DNA of 27,059 nt from Spirochaetota bacterium (GCA_029571425.1 JAKPSR010000387.1:1-27059), one strand, 5' to 3'; counted from the first letter of the stretch, positions 7,135-14,913 are shown. Program-made: numbers and translations. The notes: a model not told the origin generated them from the sequence alone.

Positions 7135-7359
7135 ATGATAGAAGAGAAGGTCAAGAAGGCCCTTGCAGATATTCGTCCCCAGCTCCAGGCGGACGGCGGC
7201 GACATTGAATTCGTTTCCGTCGCGGAAGGCGGTAAGGTCTTCGTCAGGCTGACCGGGGCCTGCGGCTCCTGCCCGATGGCGACGATGACCCTGAAAATGG
7301 GCGTCGAGGCGCACCTTAAGAAGACCGTCCCCGAAGTGACCGAGGTTATCCAAGCCTGA
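7135..7359 (+). CDS. NifU C-terminal-domain Fe-S cluster carrier
   Basis: 74 residues, the length of a stand-alone NifU C-terminal (Nfu) domain. These proteins hold a 4Fe-4S cluster at the interface of a dimer and pass it to apo-enzymes in the cytoplasm. The hallmark CxxC is present as CGSC within LTGACGSCPMATMTLK, and the N-terminal IRPQLQADGGDIEFV matches the conserved Nfu start. AGGAGA lies 5 nt before ATG 7135. The stop codon overlaps a possible CTG start of the following radical SAM gene (CTGA), so the two are probably co-transcribed; the neighbour needs a 4Fe-4S cluster, which gives the pairing functional sense. Confidence 0.93.
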   Translation: MIEEKVKKALADIRPQLQADGGDIEFVSVAEGGKVFVRLTGACGSCPMATMTLKMGVEAHLKKTVPEVTEVIQA

Positions 7360-9218
7360 GCCATCCCGCGCAAGGAGCTGACCGCTCCCGTTTCCTTCCC
7401 GTCTCGCGCGCCGACCTCGACGCGCGCGGCTGGGATTCAGTCGATTTCGCCATCGTGTCCGGCGACGCCTACGTCGACCACCCCTCGTTCGCCGCCGCCA
7501 TCCTTGGCCGCGTCCTCGAGGCAGCCGGCTACCGCGTCGGGATCGTCGCCCAACCCCGCTGGGCTGGTCCCGGCGCCGCCGAGGACCTCCTGCGCGTCGG
7601 GACGCCCCGCCTCGCCTGGCTCCTCGGGGCCGGGTCGATGGACTCGATGGTCGCCCACTACACCGCCAACAAGAAGCCTCGCTCAGAGGACGCGTATTCC
7701 CCGGGGGGCACATCGGGACTCCGCCCCGACAGGGCCCTTATCGCCTACTCCCAGGCTATTCGCGCCGTCTCGAAGGGCGTACCCCTAATAGTCGGCGGGA
7801 TCGAGGCCTCGCTCCGTCGGTTCGCGCACTACGACTACTGGTCGGATACCGTCCGACGGTCGATACTGCTCGACGCCAAGGCCGATCTCCTCGTCTACGG
7901 GATGGCGGAAGAAACTATCCTCGAGATAGCCGAACGCCTTGCGCGCGAAGGGCTTGAAGGCAACCCCGCGCATGCCCTTCGCGGGATCCGCGGCACGTGC
8001 TGGCGAACCGGCAAGGCCGACGAGGTCCCTTGCGAGGCGATCACGCTCCCGACATTCGCCGAGACGCGATCGGACGCCGCCGCCTACTCGCGCCACTTCG
8101 TGCTGCAGGAGACGAATGCCGATCCCGTATCGGGACGCGCCCTCGTCGAGCGCACGGAGGACCGGTTCGTCGTCCAGGAGCCGCCCGCCCTTCCCCTTTC
8201 GCAACCCGCGTTCGACCGCGCGATGGAGCTTCCCTACGCGCGCGCCTGGCATCCCGACTACGACGCGGCGGGCGGCGTTCCCGCCCTCGCCGAGGTGCAG
8301 TTCTCGCTAACGAGCAGCCGAGGCTGTTTCGGCGCCTGCGCCTTTTGCGCGATCACCTTTCACCAAGGCCGCCAAATCCAGGCAAGAAGCGCCGCCTCCC
8401 TTGTCCGCGAGGCGGCGACGCTTACCAAGCTGCCGGTCTTCAAGGGATACATCCACGATCTCGGCGGGCCAACGGCGAATTTCCGCGTGCCCTCCTGCGC
8501 GAAGCAGGCGCGCGAAGGCTCATGCCCAGACCGCCAGTGCCTCGGCGCGAGCCCGTGCCCCGCGTTAAAGCCAGACCACACGGACTACCTCGCCACGCTT
8601 CGCGCGGTACGAGCCGTCCCCGGCGTGCGCAAGGTCTTCGTGCGCTCGGGCATCCGCTACGACTACGTAATGCTCGATCCCGCGCGCGACGCCTTTATTG
8701 AGGAGCTGGCGCTTCACCATGTCTCGGGTCAGCTGAAGGTCGCGCCCGAGCACGCATCCGACCGCGTGCTCGCCGTGATGCGCAAGGGCACCCGCGCGTC
8801 GTATCTCGCCTTCCGCGCCGCCTTCGCCAAGGCGAACGAACGGCTCGCCCTCAAGCAGTATCTCGTCCCCTACTACATCGCCGCGCACCCCGGCGCCACC
8901 CTCGCCGACGCCGTGGAGAACGCCCTTGCCCTCCGCGAGGACGGCTTCGTGCCCGACCAAGTGCAGGATTTCTACCCGACCCCGGGGACCCTCGCCACCG
9001 CGATCTACCACACCGGAATCGATCCATACACCGGTGAGCCCGTGCCGGTCGCGCGCGGGGCCCATGAGCGGGCGCTTCACCGCGCCTTGCTGCAGTTCAA
9101 TAAAAAAGAAAACCGCCCGCTCGTGCTCGAGGCACTGCGGGCGGCTCATCGCGAGGACGCGATTCCCCTCCTTACGGGAGGAAACGCGGGACGTTCCGGC
9201 GCGAAGCGGGGACGATAG
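7356..9218 (+). CDS. YgiQ-family radical SAM protein (non-ATG start)
   Basis: About 620 residues if translation begins at CTG 7356. The radical SAM motif CxxxCxxC is at codons 8325-8348 (GCFGACAFCAI) and should bind 4Fe-4S and S-adenosylmethionine. Other YgiQ signatures are GDAYVDHPSF, GGIEASLRR, HYDYWSDTVRRSIL, SDLGGPTAN-like DLGGPTANF, and KVAPEHASD. The first ATG/GTG/TTG in frame is GTG 7455, but clear family similarity (FLPVSRADLDARGWDSVDF) begins at about codon 7392, and the frame is closed by TAA at 7317. CTG 7356 is the only near-cognate start I found between, and it overlaps the nifU-type stop as CTGA with GAGG 10 nt upstream. The biochemical function of this widespread family is not established to my knowledge. 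It converges with the small membrane protein gene. Confidence 0.9.
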   Translation: MSHPAQGADRSRFLPVSRADLDARGWDSVDFAIVSGDAYVDHPSFAAAILGRVLEAAGYRVGIVAQPRWAGPGAAEDLLRVGTPRLAWLLGAGSMDSMVAHYTANKKPRSEDAYSPGGTSGLRPDRALIAYSQAIRAVSKGVPLIVGGIEASLRRFAHYDYWSDTVRRSILLDAKADLLVYGMAEETILEIAERLAREGLEGNPAHALRGIRGTCWRTGKADEVPCEAITLPTFAETRSDAAAYSRHFVLQETNADPVSGRALVERTEDRFVVQEPPALPLSQPAFDRAMELPYARAWHPDYDAAGGVPALAEVQFSLTSSRGCFGACAFCAITFHQGRQIQARSAASLVREAATLTKLPVFKGYIHDLGGPTANFRVPSCAKQAREGSCPDRQCLGASPCPALKPDHTDYLATLRAVRAVPGVRKVFVRSGIRYDYVMLDPARDAFIEELALHHVSGQLKVAPEHASDRVLAVMRKGTRASYLAFRAAFAKANERLALKQYLVPYYIAAHPGATLADAVENALALREDGFVPDQVQDFYPTPGTLATAIYHTGIDPYTGEPVPVARGAHERALHRALLQFNKKENRPLVLEALRAAHREDAIPLLTGGNAGRSGAKRGR

Positions 9219-9224
9219 GGCGGC

Positions 9225-9506
9225 TTACCACCAACCGAAGAGGGTTCCCAGCCTGGTGCAATACCACACCAGCACGATCAGGGACGCGATCGCCAATATC
9301 CGGAACCAATAGGCGAGGGCAACCCCTTCCTTTCGCAGGGTCATGCCCTCGAAAGTGGAAAGGCCAACAAGGAGAGCGAAACCGACAAACGCGTAAATCC
9401 CGTATAGCACGCGGCTATTCGTGATGGCGTCCGTCGCAAGGGTGAACGCGAGCACGAAAACGAGAATAAACACGAAAAAAAGTACCAAAATAGACTTATT
9501 ATCCAT
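9225..9506 (-). CDS. Small membrane protein, three predicted helices
   Basis: 93 residues from ATG 9506, preceded by AAAGGAG 11 nt upstream. The frame extends to 9560, but the good promoter overlaps that extension. Three hydrophobic segments are visible, near residues 5-24, 34-51 and 68-88. There is no signal cleavage site and no recognised family motif, so I do not assign a function. It is flanked by convergent ygiQ-family and divergent slyD-like genes and has its own strong promoter, so it is likely an independently transcribed inner-membrane protein. Confidence 0.7.
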   Translation of the reverse strand: MDNKSILVLFFVFILVFVLAFTLATDAITNSRVLYGIYAFVGFALLVGLSTFEGMTLRKEGVALAYWFRILAIASLIVLVWYCTRLGTLFGWW

Positions 9507-9530
9507 AAAAATTGTGACTCCTTTCGCCTC

Positions 9531-9559
9531 ATTATAGCCCCCGGAATCCCATTTGTCCA
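9531..9559 (-). promoter_or_regulatory. Strong sigma70-like promoter of the small membrane protein gene
   Basis: Consensus TATAAT (9531-9536) with TGGACA (9554-9559) 17 bp upstream on the minus strand; the start codon is 25 nt beyond the -10 box. Confidence 0.7.
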
Positions 9560-9629
9560 TCTTATTTACTTGCCCCGTGCCCCGCCGATATGGTATTTTA
9601 CGCTTATCTTTTTATATGAAGGAAACGAC

Positions 9630-10181
9630 ATGACAATAGCCAAAGACAGCGTGGTGAGCATCGAGTACACCCTGACCGACGACGCCAACGAGGTCCTCGA
9701 TTCTTCCGAGGGGATGGGTCCCCTCGAGTACATGCACGGACACAACGACCTTATTCCCGGCCTTGAGCGCGAGCTCGAGGGGAAGAAGGCCGGCGACTCA
9801 TTCAAGGTCAACGTCGCGCCGACGGACGCCTACGGGGAGTATCACGACGAGCTCGTCGTCGAGGTCGACCGATCGCAGTTCCCGGACGACGTCGAGATCA
9901 CCGAGGGGATGCAGTTTGAGGCGGCCGGACCCGAGGGTTCCCGCGTCGTCACCGTAACGTCGATAAAGGATCAAAAGATCACCGTCGACGCGAACCATCC
10001 GCTCGCCGGCGAGACCCTGCACTTCGACGTGAAAGTCGTCGCCGTGCGCGCGGCCACCGAGGACGAGCGCGCGAACGGGCTCAATCGGGGTTGCGGTTGC
10101 GGCCACGACCATGACTGCGGCGACGACTGCGATTGCGAGGACGGCGACTGCGGTTCGGGCGGATGCGGCTGCGGGCATTGA
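9630..10181 (+). CDS. slyD: SlyD-like FKBP-type peptidyl-prolyl isomerase
   Basis: 183 residues from ATG 9630; GAAGGAA lies upstream and the longer frame is not conserved. It catalyses cis-trans isomerisation of prolyl bonds and acts as a chaperone in the cytoplasm. The N-terminal FKBP part (VSIEYTLTDDANEVLDSS, then PLEYMHGHNDLIPGLERELEGKKAGD) is typical of SlyD, as is the insert-in-flap domain between about residues 70 and 125. The tail from about residue 153 has eight Cys and several His (CGCGH...DCDC...CGCGH), like the metal-binding tail through which E. coli SlyD supplies nickel for hydrogenase assembly. No hydrogenase or urease is in the window, so the client is unknown. The stop overlaps the region where the next gene starts. 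Confidence 0.93.
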   Translation: MTIAKDSVVSIEYTLTDDANEVLDSSEGMGPLEYMHGHNDLIPGLERELEGKKAGDSFKVNVAPTDAYGEYHDELVVEVDRSQFPDDVEITEGMQFEAAGPEGSRVVTVTSIKDQKITVDANHPLAGETLHFDVKVVAVRAATEDERANGLNRGCGCGHDHDCGDDCDCEDGDCGSGGCGCGH

Positions 10182-11230
10182 CGGCCGACGGCCGCGCCGA
10201 TCGGGCATTACCCATCCTCGGCGCGGCCTGTTTCTTCCTTTCGACCGTCGAGTTCATGATTCCGAAGCCCCTACCCTTCCTGCGGTTGGGGCTCGCGAAC
10301 CTGCCTATCATGGTCTCGATGGACCTTCTCCCTCTCCCCTCTTTTTTCCTTTTAGTTCTCGTTAAGGTGCTCGGCCAGGGACTGTTGGGTGGAACCCTTT
10401 TCTCGTACGTTTTCCTCTTCTCGACGGCGGGCACGCTCGCCTCGGCCGTCGCGATGCGCGCCCTTCGCTCGCTTCCCAGGCGAGCCGTCTCATGGGCGGG
10501 CATTGGGGTCGTCGGCGCGTTCGCCTCGAACGCGGCGCAGCTCGCGCTCGCGCGCGTGTACCTCTTCGGCGAGGGAGCGTGGTTCGTCGCGCCGCCCTTT
10601 CTCGCCCTCGGCGCGCTCACCGGGTTTTTCCTCGGCGCCGCGGCGAACCGCTTCGTCGCGGAATCCCGTTGGTACGCGGCGGCGATCGCCGGATCGCTAC
10701 CCAACGCGGACAGCGTGCATGCCACGCACGCGCGCGCCGCCGTTGGGGCGGAAAGGAAGCGAGCCGTGGCTAGGCTGATCGTGGGCGGGGCCCTCGTCGC
10801 CTTGATCCTTTTCGCGCCGAACGTACCCGTGCTCGCGGCCGCCGGATCAACAGCGCTCGTCCTCGTCGTCGCGGACCGTTCGCGCGTCCGCCTGCTACCG
10901 ACGCTTATCATGTCCGGCGGCATCGTTCTTTTCAGCTTAATCGTCCCATACGGAAGGGTACTCGCGCGGGTGGGCTCGTTCCCCATCACCGAGGGAGCGC
11001 TCCTCGCGGGCGTAAAAAGAGCCCTCGTTATCGAGGGCTTGGTATTCGCGTCCCGCTGGACGCTGCGGTATGGACTTTCGTTGCCGGGAAGGTTGGGCTC
11101 GCTCGTCGGCGAGTCCCTCGCCCTTCTCGCCGCCCTCTCAGGCAGGCGCGGCGAGTTCAACCCACGGCGCCCGATCGAGAGCGTCGACGCTCTGCTCTTC
11201 TCCCTCTCCGAGAAAAATACCCGAGCCTAG
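10163..11230 (+). CDS. Gx transporter family membrane protein (Hpre_diP_synt_I-like)
   Basis: About 355 residues. The N-terminal half has the signature of the Gx/heptaprenyl-diphosphate-synthase-component-I family: FFLSTVEFMIPKPLPFLRLGLAN, then SFFLLVLVKVLGQGLLGGTLFS, with several transmembrane helices. The family is thought to act in small-molecule (possibly isoprenoid or vitamin) uptake. The C-terminal half (from about residue 200) has further hydrophobic segments and may correspond to a second fused component, but I cannot name it. Two starts are plausible: ATG 10163, inside the slyD tail codons, or TTG 10178, which overlaps the slyD stop as TTGA. Either implies translational coupling to slyD. 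The 3' end overlaps the convergent TPR gene by 4 bp. Confidence 0.8.
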   Translation: MRLRALTADGRADRALPILGAACFFLSTVEFMIPKPLPFLRLGLANLPIMVSMDLLPLPSFFLLVLVKVLGQGLLGGTLFSYVFLFSTAGTLASAVAMRALRSLPRRAVSWAGIGVVGAFASNAAQLALARVYLFGEGAWFVAPPFLALGALTGFFLGAAANRFVAESRWYAAAIAGSLPNADSVHATHARAAVGAERKRAVARLIVGGALVALILFAPNVPVLAAAGSTALVLVVADRSRVRLLPTLIMSGGIVLFSLIVPYGRVLARVGSFPITEGALLAGVKRALVIEGLVFASRWTLRYGLSLPGRLGSLVGESLALLAALSGRRGEFNPRRPIESVDALLFSLSEKNTRA

Positions 11231-11877
11231 GCGCGGGTCCTGGCGACTCCCTCGCTCGCGTCCTTATAGTCGGGACGGAGCTTGAGGGCGCTCTGGTAGG
11301 CGGCGAACGCGCCCTTCTTGTCGCCGAGGCTCTCGCGCACCGTGCCGAGGCGGAACCACCACAGGGAGATCGCAGGCTCCAGGTGGCACGCCGTCGTGTA
11401 CGCGATGTCCGCGTGGTTGTATTTCTTGGACATGCGATAGATCTCGCCGACGAAGAAATACGCCGTGCTGATCCGCTCGCCCCTCGGCGCGCCATCGATA
11501 TATCGCTCCATGTACTTCAGCGACTCTCGGTAGTTCTCTAGGTAAAAGTATCCTTCGCCCAACGTCTCGATCACGCGATAGTCGGGGATGACCTTCATGG
11601 CTTCCAGGGAGGCGTCGACGGCTTCCTGGTAGTTCCCCATCCGAAGCAGGGACCAACCGATGATCGAGTAGGCGTCCATGTTCTTGGGATTCGCCTCAAG
11701 GTCCGTTCGGCACACCTCGATGGCGCGGGAGTAGGTCGACTTCGCGTCCGCGACCCGCCCGGCGGCCTCGAGATCGCGGCCGTACCGATAGATCTTGAGG
11801 GCGTCCTCCTTCTCCTGGGCCTGGGCCGCGAGAAGGCAGACGAGTGCGAGCATGAGGGAAACAGCGCTTCTTTTCAT
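11227..11877 (-). CDS. Periplasmic TPR-repeat protein
   Basis: 216 residues with an N-terminal signal peptide (MKRSAVSLMLALVCLLAAQA, cleavage after AQA; no lipobox Cys). The rest is helical repeats of TPR type: ALKIYRYGRDLEAAGRVADAK, AYSIIGWSLLRMGNYQEAVD, ETLGEGYFYLENYRESLK, AYFFVGEIYRMSKKYNHAD, LWWFRLGTVRESLGDKKGAF. TPRs mediate protein-protein contacts, so it is probably an exported scaffold or envelope-assembly factor; the partner is unknown. A weak AGAGG is 12 nt before ATG 11877. It may be transcribed with the UPF0210 gene 64 nt upstream, as no clear terminator separates them. Confidence 0.83.
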   Translation of the reverse strand: MKRSAVSLMLALVCLLAAQAQEKEDALKIYRYGRDLEAAGRVADAKSTYSRAIEVCRTDLEANPKNMDAYSIIGWSLLRMGNYQEAVDASLEAMKVIPDYRVIETLGEGYFYLENYRESLKYMERYIDGAPRGERISTAYFFVGEIYRMSKKYNHADIAYTTACHLEPAISLWWFRLGTVRESLGDKKGAFAAYQSALKLRPDYKDASEGVARTRA

Positions 11878-11941
11878 GGTACAACTATGCCTCTTTTGTC
11901 CCGTTTTTTCAACCGTCCCCAGGTAGGGCTTCCCTGCCGCC

Positions 11942-13303
11942 TTAGTTGCGGAAGCTGTGTATCGGCGGGGGGAATCGACCGCCCCGACCGATGAACGAGG
12001 CGCAGGAAAAGGCGTTCACCGGCATGATCGGCGTCCCCCCGAGAAGCCCGCCAAACTCGGCCCATTCCCCCGCGACCTTTCCCGGCACCGGGATCAGGCG
12101 CACGGCGGTGGTCTTGTTGTTAACCATGCCGATGGCCATCTCGTCCGCGATGATCCCGGAGATCGTCTCCGCACTCACCTCGCCGGGTATCGCGATCATG
12201 TCGAGGCCGACCGAGCAGACGCAGGTCATCGCCTCGAGCTTCTCGAGCGTGATGGAACCCGCGCGCACGGCGGCGACCATCCCCTCGTCCTCGGAAACGG
12301 GGATGAAGGCGCCGGAAAGGCCGCCGACGCTCGTCGAGGCCATGACCCCGCCCTTCTTCACCATGTCCGTCAGGAGCGCGAGGGCGGCGGTCGTGCCGGG
12401 CGCCCCCGCGGACTCGAGGCCCATCTCCTCCAGGATGCGGGCGACGGAGTCGCCGACAGCCGGGGTTGGGGCGAGCGAAAGGTCGAGGATGCCGAAGGGC
12501 ACGCCGAGCCGTCGGGCCGCTTCCTGCCCGACGAGCTGGCCCATCCGGGTGATCTTAAAGGCGGTCTTCTTGATCCCGTCGGCGAGAACGTCGATCGGCG
12601 CGCCCCGGTACTGCTCGCAGGCGGCCTTGATGACACCGGGGCCCGAGACCCCGACGGAGAGCGCGGCCTCGCCCTCGCCGGGGCCGTGAAAGGCGCCGGC
12701 CATGAAGGGATTGTCGCCGGGGGCGTTGCAGAAGACGACGAGCTTCGCGCAGCCGATGCCGTCGCGGTCTCGCGTCGCCTCGGCGGTTTCCTTGATGACG
12801 GCGCCCATCCGACGCACGGCGTCCATGTTGATCCCGTTCTTCGTCGTCCCGAGGTTGATCGAGGAGCATACCCGCTCGGTGCGCTCGAGGGCGCGGGGGA
12901 TCGAGGCGATGAGCCGCTCGTCGCCCGAGGTCATCCCCTTCTCGACGAGGGCGGAGAACCCGCCCACGAAGTCGATCCCGAGTTCTCGGGCGACGGCGTC
13001 GAGGGTGTCCGCCCAGGGGGCGAAGTCATCGTCGTCGCTCGCCTCGGCGACGAGGGATATCGGGGTGACGGAGACGCGCTTGTTGATGATCGGGACGCCG
13101 AACTCCTCCTCGATCGCGCGACCCGTCTCGACAAGCCTCCCCGCGACGCGGAGGAGCTTGTCGCGGACGCGACGGCGCGACTCGGAACCAGAGGGGGACG
13201 CGCAATCGCGGAGGGAGACGCCGAGGGTAATGGCGCGGACGTCGAGTTTGTGCCTGAGGAACATGTCGACCGTCTCGCGGATCTCGTGCGCGGTGAACAG
13301 CAT
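11942..13303 (-). CDS. UPF0210 (PFL-family) protein
   Basis: 453 residues, the normal length for UPF0210/DUF711. Recognisable blocks are the N-terminal LDVRAITLGVSLRDCA, SSINLGTTKNGINMDAVRRMG, FCNAPGDNPFMAGAFHG, LDLSLAPTPAVGDSVA and MVNNKTTAVRLIPVPGK. The family is related in fold to glycyl-radical-type proteins, but no enzymatic activity is established to my knowledge. It lies 10 nt downstream of the ACT-domain gene, a conserved pairing in many bacteria and archaea, which suggests that the ACT protein senses a small molecule and controls or assists this protein. ATG 13303 is preceded by AGGGGG. Confidence 0.92.
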   Translation of the reverse strand: MLFTAHEIRETVDMFLRHKLDVRAITLGVSLRDCASPSGSESRRRVRDKLLRVAGRLVETGRAIEEEFGVPIINKRVSVTPISLVAEASDDDDFAPWADTLDAVARELGIDFVGGFSALVEKGMTSGDERLIASIPRALERTERVCSSINLGTTKNGINMDAVRRMGAVIKETAEATRDRDGIGCAKLVVFCNAPGDNPFMAGAFHGPGEGEAALSVGVSGPGVIKAACEQYRGAPIDVLADGIKKTAFKITRMGQLVGQEAARRLGVPFGILDLSLAPTPAVGDSVARILEEMGLESAGAPGTTAALALLTDMVKKGGVMASTSVGGLSGAFIPVSEDEGMVAAVRAGSITLEKLEAMTCVCSVGLDMIAIPGEVSAETISGIIADEMAIGMVNNKTTAVRLIPVPGKVAGEWAEFGGLLGGTPIMPVNAFSCASFIGRGGRFPPPIHSFRN

Positions 13304-13313
13304 CGCGCGCCCC

Positions 13314-13583
13314 CTAAATCCGGTGCATGGCGGAGAAGACCCGCTCGTGCATCACGCTAACGCTGACCCCAAGCCGATCGCCGAGGGCGGCGAGGTCCTT
13401 CTTCGCCTCGGCGACCGGGATGTCGCTCGCCGAAAGGTCGACCATCATCATCATGACGAAATTTCCGGAGAGGATAGTCTGGGATATGTCGACTATGTTT
13501 ATTCGATGCCCGGAAAGGTACCCGGACACCTGGGCGATGATGCCTACCTGGTCGGTACCGACCACCGTTATGATCGCGTTCAT
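13314..13583 (-). CDS. UPF0237 ACT-domain protein
   Basis: 89 residues from ATG 13583, with AGGAG 7 nt upstream; an upstream ATG exists, but this start places the conserved ACT beginning (MNAIITVVGTDQVGIIAQVSGYL) at the N-terminus. It is a single ACT domain, with the second strand/helix part INIVDISQTILSGNFVMMMMVDL and a C-terminal helix. ACT domains bind amino acids or similar ligands and usually dimerise. Together with UPF0210 just downstream it forms the well-known but uncharacterised two-gene operon. Confidence 0.92.
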   Translation of the reverse strand: MNAIITVVGTDQVGIIAQVSGYLSGHRINIVDISQTILSGNFVMMMMVDLSASDIPVAEAKKDLAALGDRLGVSVSVMHERVFSAMHRI

Positions 13584-13602
13584 CAGATGCTCCTCGGCCG
13601 AC

Positions 13603-13631
13603 ATCATAGCGAGGCGCCGAGAGACGCGCAA
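13603..13631 (-). promoter_or_regulatory. Promoter of the UPF0237-UPF0210 operon
   Basis: TTGCGC (13626-13631) and TATGAT (13603-13608) on the minus strand, spacing 17 bp, 19 nt before the ACT gene start. Confidence 0.55.
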
Positions 13632-13670
13632 GCGACCGCGGCCATGGGCGCAAAGGCCGCCACGCCGAGC

Positions 13671-13701
13671 AAAAAAAACGCGCCGGGCGATTCCCGGCGC
13701 G
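13671..13701 (-). terminator. Rho-independent terminator after the small lysine-rich gene
   Basis: Read on the minus strand, a perfect 9-bp stem CGCGCCGGG/CCCGGCGCG with a 5-nt loop is followed by eight T. It isolates the small gene (and anything reading through from the chemotaxis operon) from the UPF0237-UPF0210 operon. Confidence 0.9.
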
Positions 13702-13731
13702 CGCTCTATCGGGCCTCTCGGGCCCGGGGGA

Positions 13732-13842
13732 TCATTCCCCCTTCGCGTTCTTCTTTTCCCGTTTCTCCTTCCTCTTTTCCTTGAGGGTGTGCTGTGGCTT
13801 TTTCTTCTCTTCGGCCTTGGCCTTGTCCTTTCCCTTGGGCAT
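13732..13842 (-). CDS. 36-residue lysine-rich basic protein
   Basis: ATG 13842 is preceded by a near-perfect ribosome-binding site (GAGGAGGT, 8 nt spacing), has an upstream promoter candidate and is followed by a strong terminator, so it is very probably a real gene despite its size. The protein begins MPKGKDKAKAEEKKKPQHTL and continues with alternating Lys/Arg and Glu (KEKRKEKREKK) to its end; it is highly charged, basic and probably helical or disordered. Similar tiny HTLKEKR-type basic proteins seem to occur in other bacteria, but I cannot name a function; binding to nucleic acid or the ribosome is a guess from composition. Confidence 0.8.
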   Translation of the reverse strand: MPKGKDKAKAEEKKKPQHTLKEKRKEKREKKNAKGE

Positions 13843-13913
13843 GGTCGATACCTCCTCTGGATAGGTTCTTGCCGATCGGATCGGGACGCAAGTACCCGCC
13901 GCGGCTCACGGAT

Positions 13914-13941
13914 AGTGTACCGCCGTTTTCGCGAAAAGCAA
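13914..13941 (-). promoter_or_regulatory. Possible promoter of the small lysine-rich gene
   Basis: TTGCTT (13936-13941) and TACACT (13914-13919) on the minus strand, 16-bp spacing, 72 nt ahead of the start codon. It lies just beyond the cheD stop, so the gene could also be reached by read-through, as no strong terminator follows cheD. Confidence 0.4.
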
Positions 13942-13963
13942 AGGGTTTTCGATTATCTGGCAG

Positions 13964-14551
13964 CTAGAAGAGAATCGGGCCCACGGATGGCCCGCGCCTC
14001 TCGGCGAGGCGGTGCGCGTACTCGCGCTCGACGCGGGCGACGGCCGTCCCGGCGCCGGGCTTCGAATATTTCACCAACACCTTCCCGGATGCCGGGAAGA
14101 AATACACCCGCCGCGGATCGGCCCCGCCGACGCTGTAGGAATCCACGGGGATGCCCTCGAGCTCGAGAAACTGAAAGGCAAAATCGATATTCATCTTCGG
14201 GACGTCGAAAACCTTCGCGTCGCTTGCGGACAGCATGCTGCCGCCCCCGAAAACCTTCGCGCGAAACCTCGCGCGGGCCGCGCCCTTCTTCATTAGGTCG
14301 TTTATCAGGAGCTCCATCGCGTTCACCCCGTACTTCGCGCTATCGCGGTCGCCGGAGCGGGTGGGCAGCATGAAATGGTTAAGGCCGCCGACCTTGGCGA
14401 CTGGGTCGTGCAGGGAAACGGCGATGCAGGAGCCAAGAAGAGTCGATATAACGATGTCGTCGCCCGAGGAGTAGAACTCCCCGGGGCCAATGTACCGTTC
14501 CGGTTTCCCGAAGTGGGGGTTCGGCCTGAGAAACCGGCCGACTTCGCTCAC
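13964..14551 (-). CDS. cheD: CheD, chemoreceptor glutamine deamidase
   Basis: 195 residues from GTG 14551, which overlaps the cheY stop as GTGA; a longer frame exists but would run deep into cheY. CheD deamidates glutamines in the methyl-accepting region of receptors, making sites for CheR and adjusting receptor output, in the cytoplasm. The catalytic Cys is in STLLGSCIAVSLHD and the catalytic His in GGLNHFMLP. The substrate is presumably the MCP at the head of the operon. In many species CheD is controlled by CheC or CheX; neither is in the window. It is the last che gene, and translation is coupled to cheY. Confidence 0.95.
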   Translation of the reverse strand: MSEVGRFLRPNPHFGKPERYIGPGEFYSSGDDIVISTLLGSCIAVSLHDPVAKVGGLNHFMLPTRSGDRDSAKYGVNAMELLINDLMKKGAARARFRAKVFGGGSMLSASDAKVFDVPKMNIDFAFQFLELEGIPVDSYSVGGADPRRVYFFPASGKVLVKYSKPGAGTAVARVEREYAHRLAERRGPSVGPILF

Positions 14552-14913
14552 GGAAGGATCTTCTTGATCGTCTCGAGGAGCTTTTCGTTGTTGAATGGCT
14601 TCACGATCCAACCGGTCGCGCCCGCCTTCTTCCCTTCGTCGACCATCGATCCCTGCGACTCCGTGGTCAACACGAGGACGGGCACGAATTTTATGCCCTC
14701 TGTCTCGCGGATTTTCTTGAGCATGGAAATCCCGTCCATGTTCGGCATGTTCACGTCCGTTATGACCAGCTGGACCTTCTGCTCGGAAAGCTTCTTGAGT
14801 CCCTCCACCCCGTCCGCCGCGTCGAACACCGTGTATCCGCCCTGCTCGAGGATGAACCTCACGCTTTGCCGGATCGAGACCGAATCGTCAACGATAAGAA
14901 TCGAAGCGCCCAT
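14548..14913 (-). CDS. cheY: CheY chemotaxis response regulator
   Basis: 121 residues, a lone receiver domain. All functional residues are present: acidic pair D9/D10, phospho-acceptor D53 (VITDVNMPNMDG), T83, aromatic switch residue W102 and K105 in VKPF. Phosphorylated by CheA, it should bind the flagellar switch to change rotation. GGAGGT lies 6 nt before ATG 14913. It is separated from cheB by 69 nt, the widest gap in the operon, which contains a small hairpin GCGGG-AATC-CCCGC (14934-14947). Trp at the switch position replaces the more common Tyr or Phe. Because the class has many paralogues, its link to the motor rather than to another target is inferred from context. Confidence 0.95.
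   Translation of the reverse strand: MGASILIVDDSVSIRQSVRFILEQGGYTVFDAADGVEGLKKLSEQKVQLVITDVNMPNMDGISMLKKIRETEGIKFVPVLVLTTESQGSMVDEGKKAGATGWIVKPFNNEKLLETIKKILP

Noticed and set aside
7012..7713. N-terminal extension of the phosphofructokinase
   Set aside because: The frame is open upstream of 7011, but this part overlaps the NifU and YgiQ genes on the other strand, is Arg/Gly-rich, and ATG 7011 has a good ribosome site and promoter.
10081..11160. 359-codon minus-strand open frame
   Set aside because: Antisense to the Gx transporter gene and Arg/Ser/Pro-rich without hydrophobic pattern or motif.
11957..13360. 467-codon open frame on the plus strand
   Set aside because: Antisense to the UPF0210 gene, which is conserved over its whole length; composition is biased to Gly/Asp/Arg and no family is visible.
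13920..13963. Terminator directly after cheD
   Set aside because: Only a short A/T stem (CGAAAA...TTTTCG) without a T-tract is present; too weak to call.
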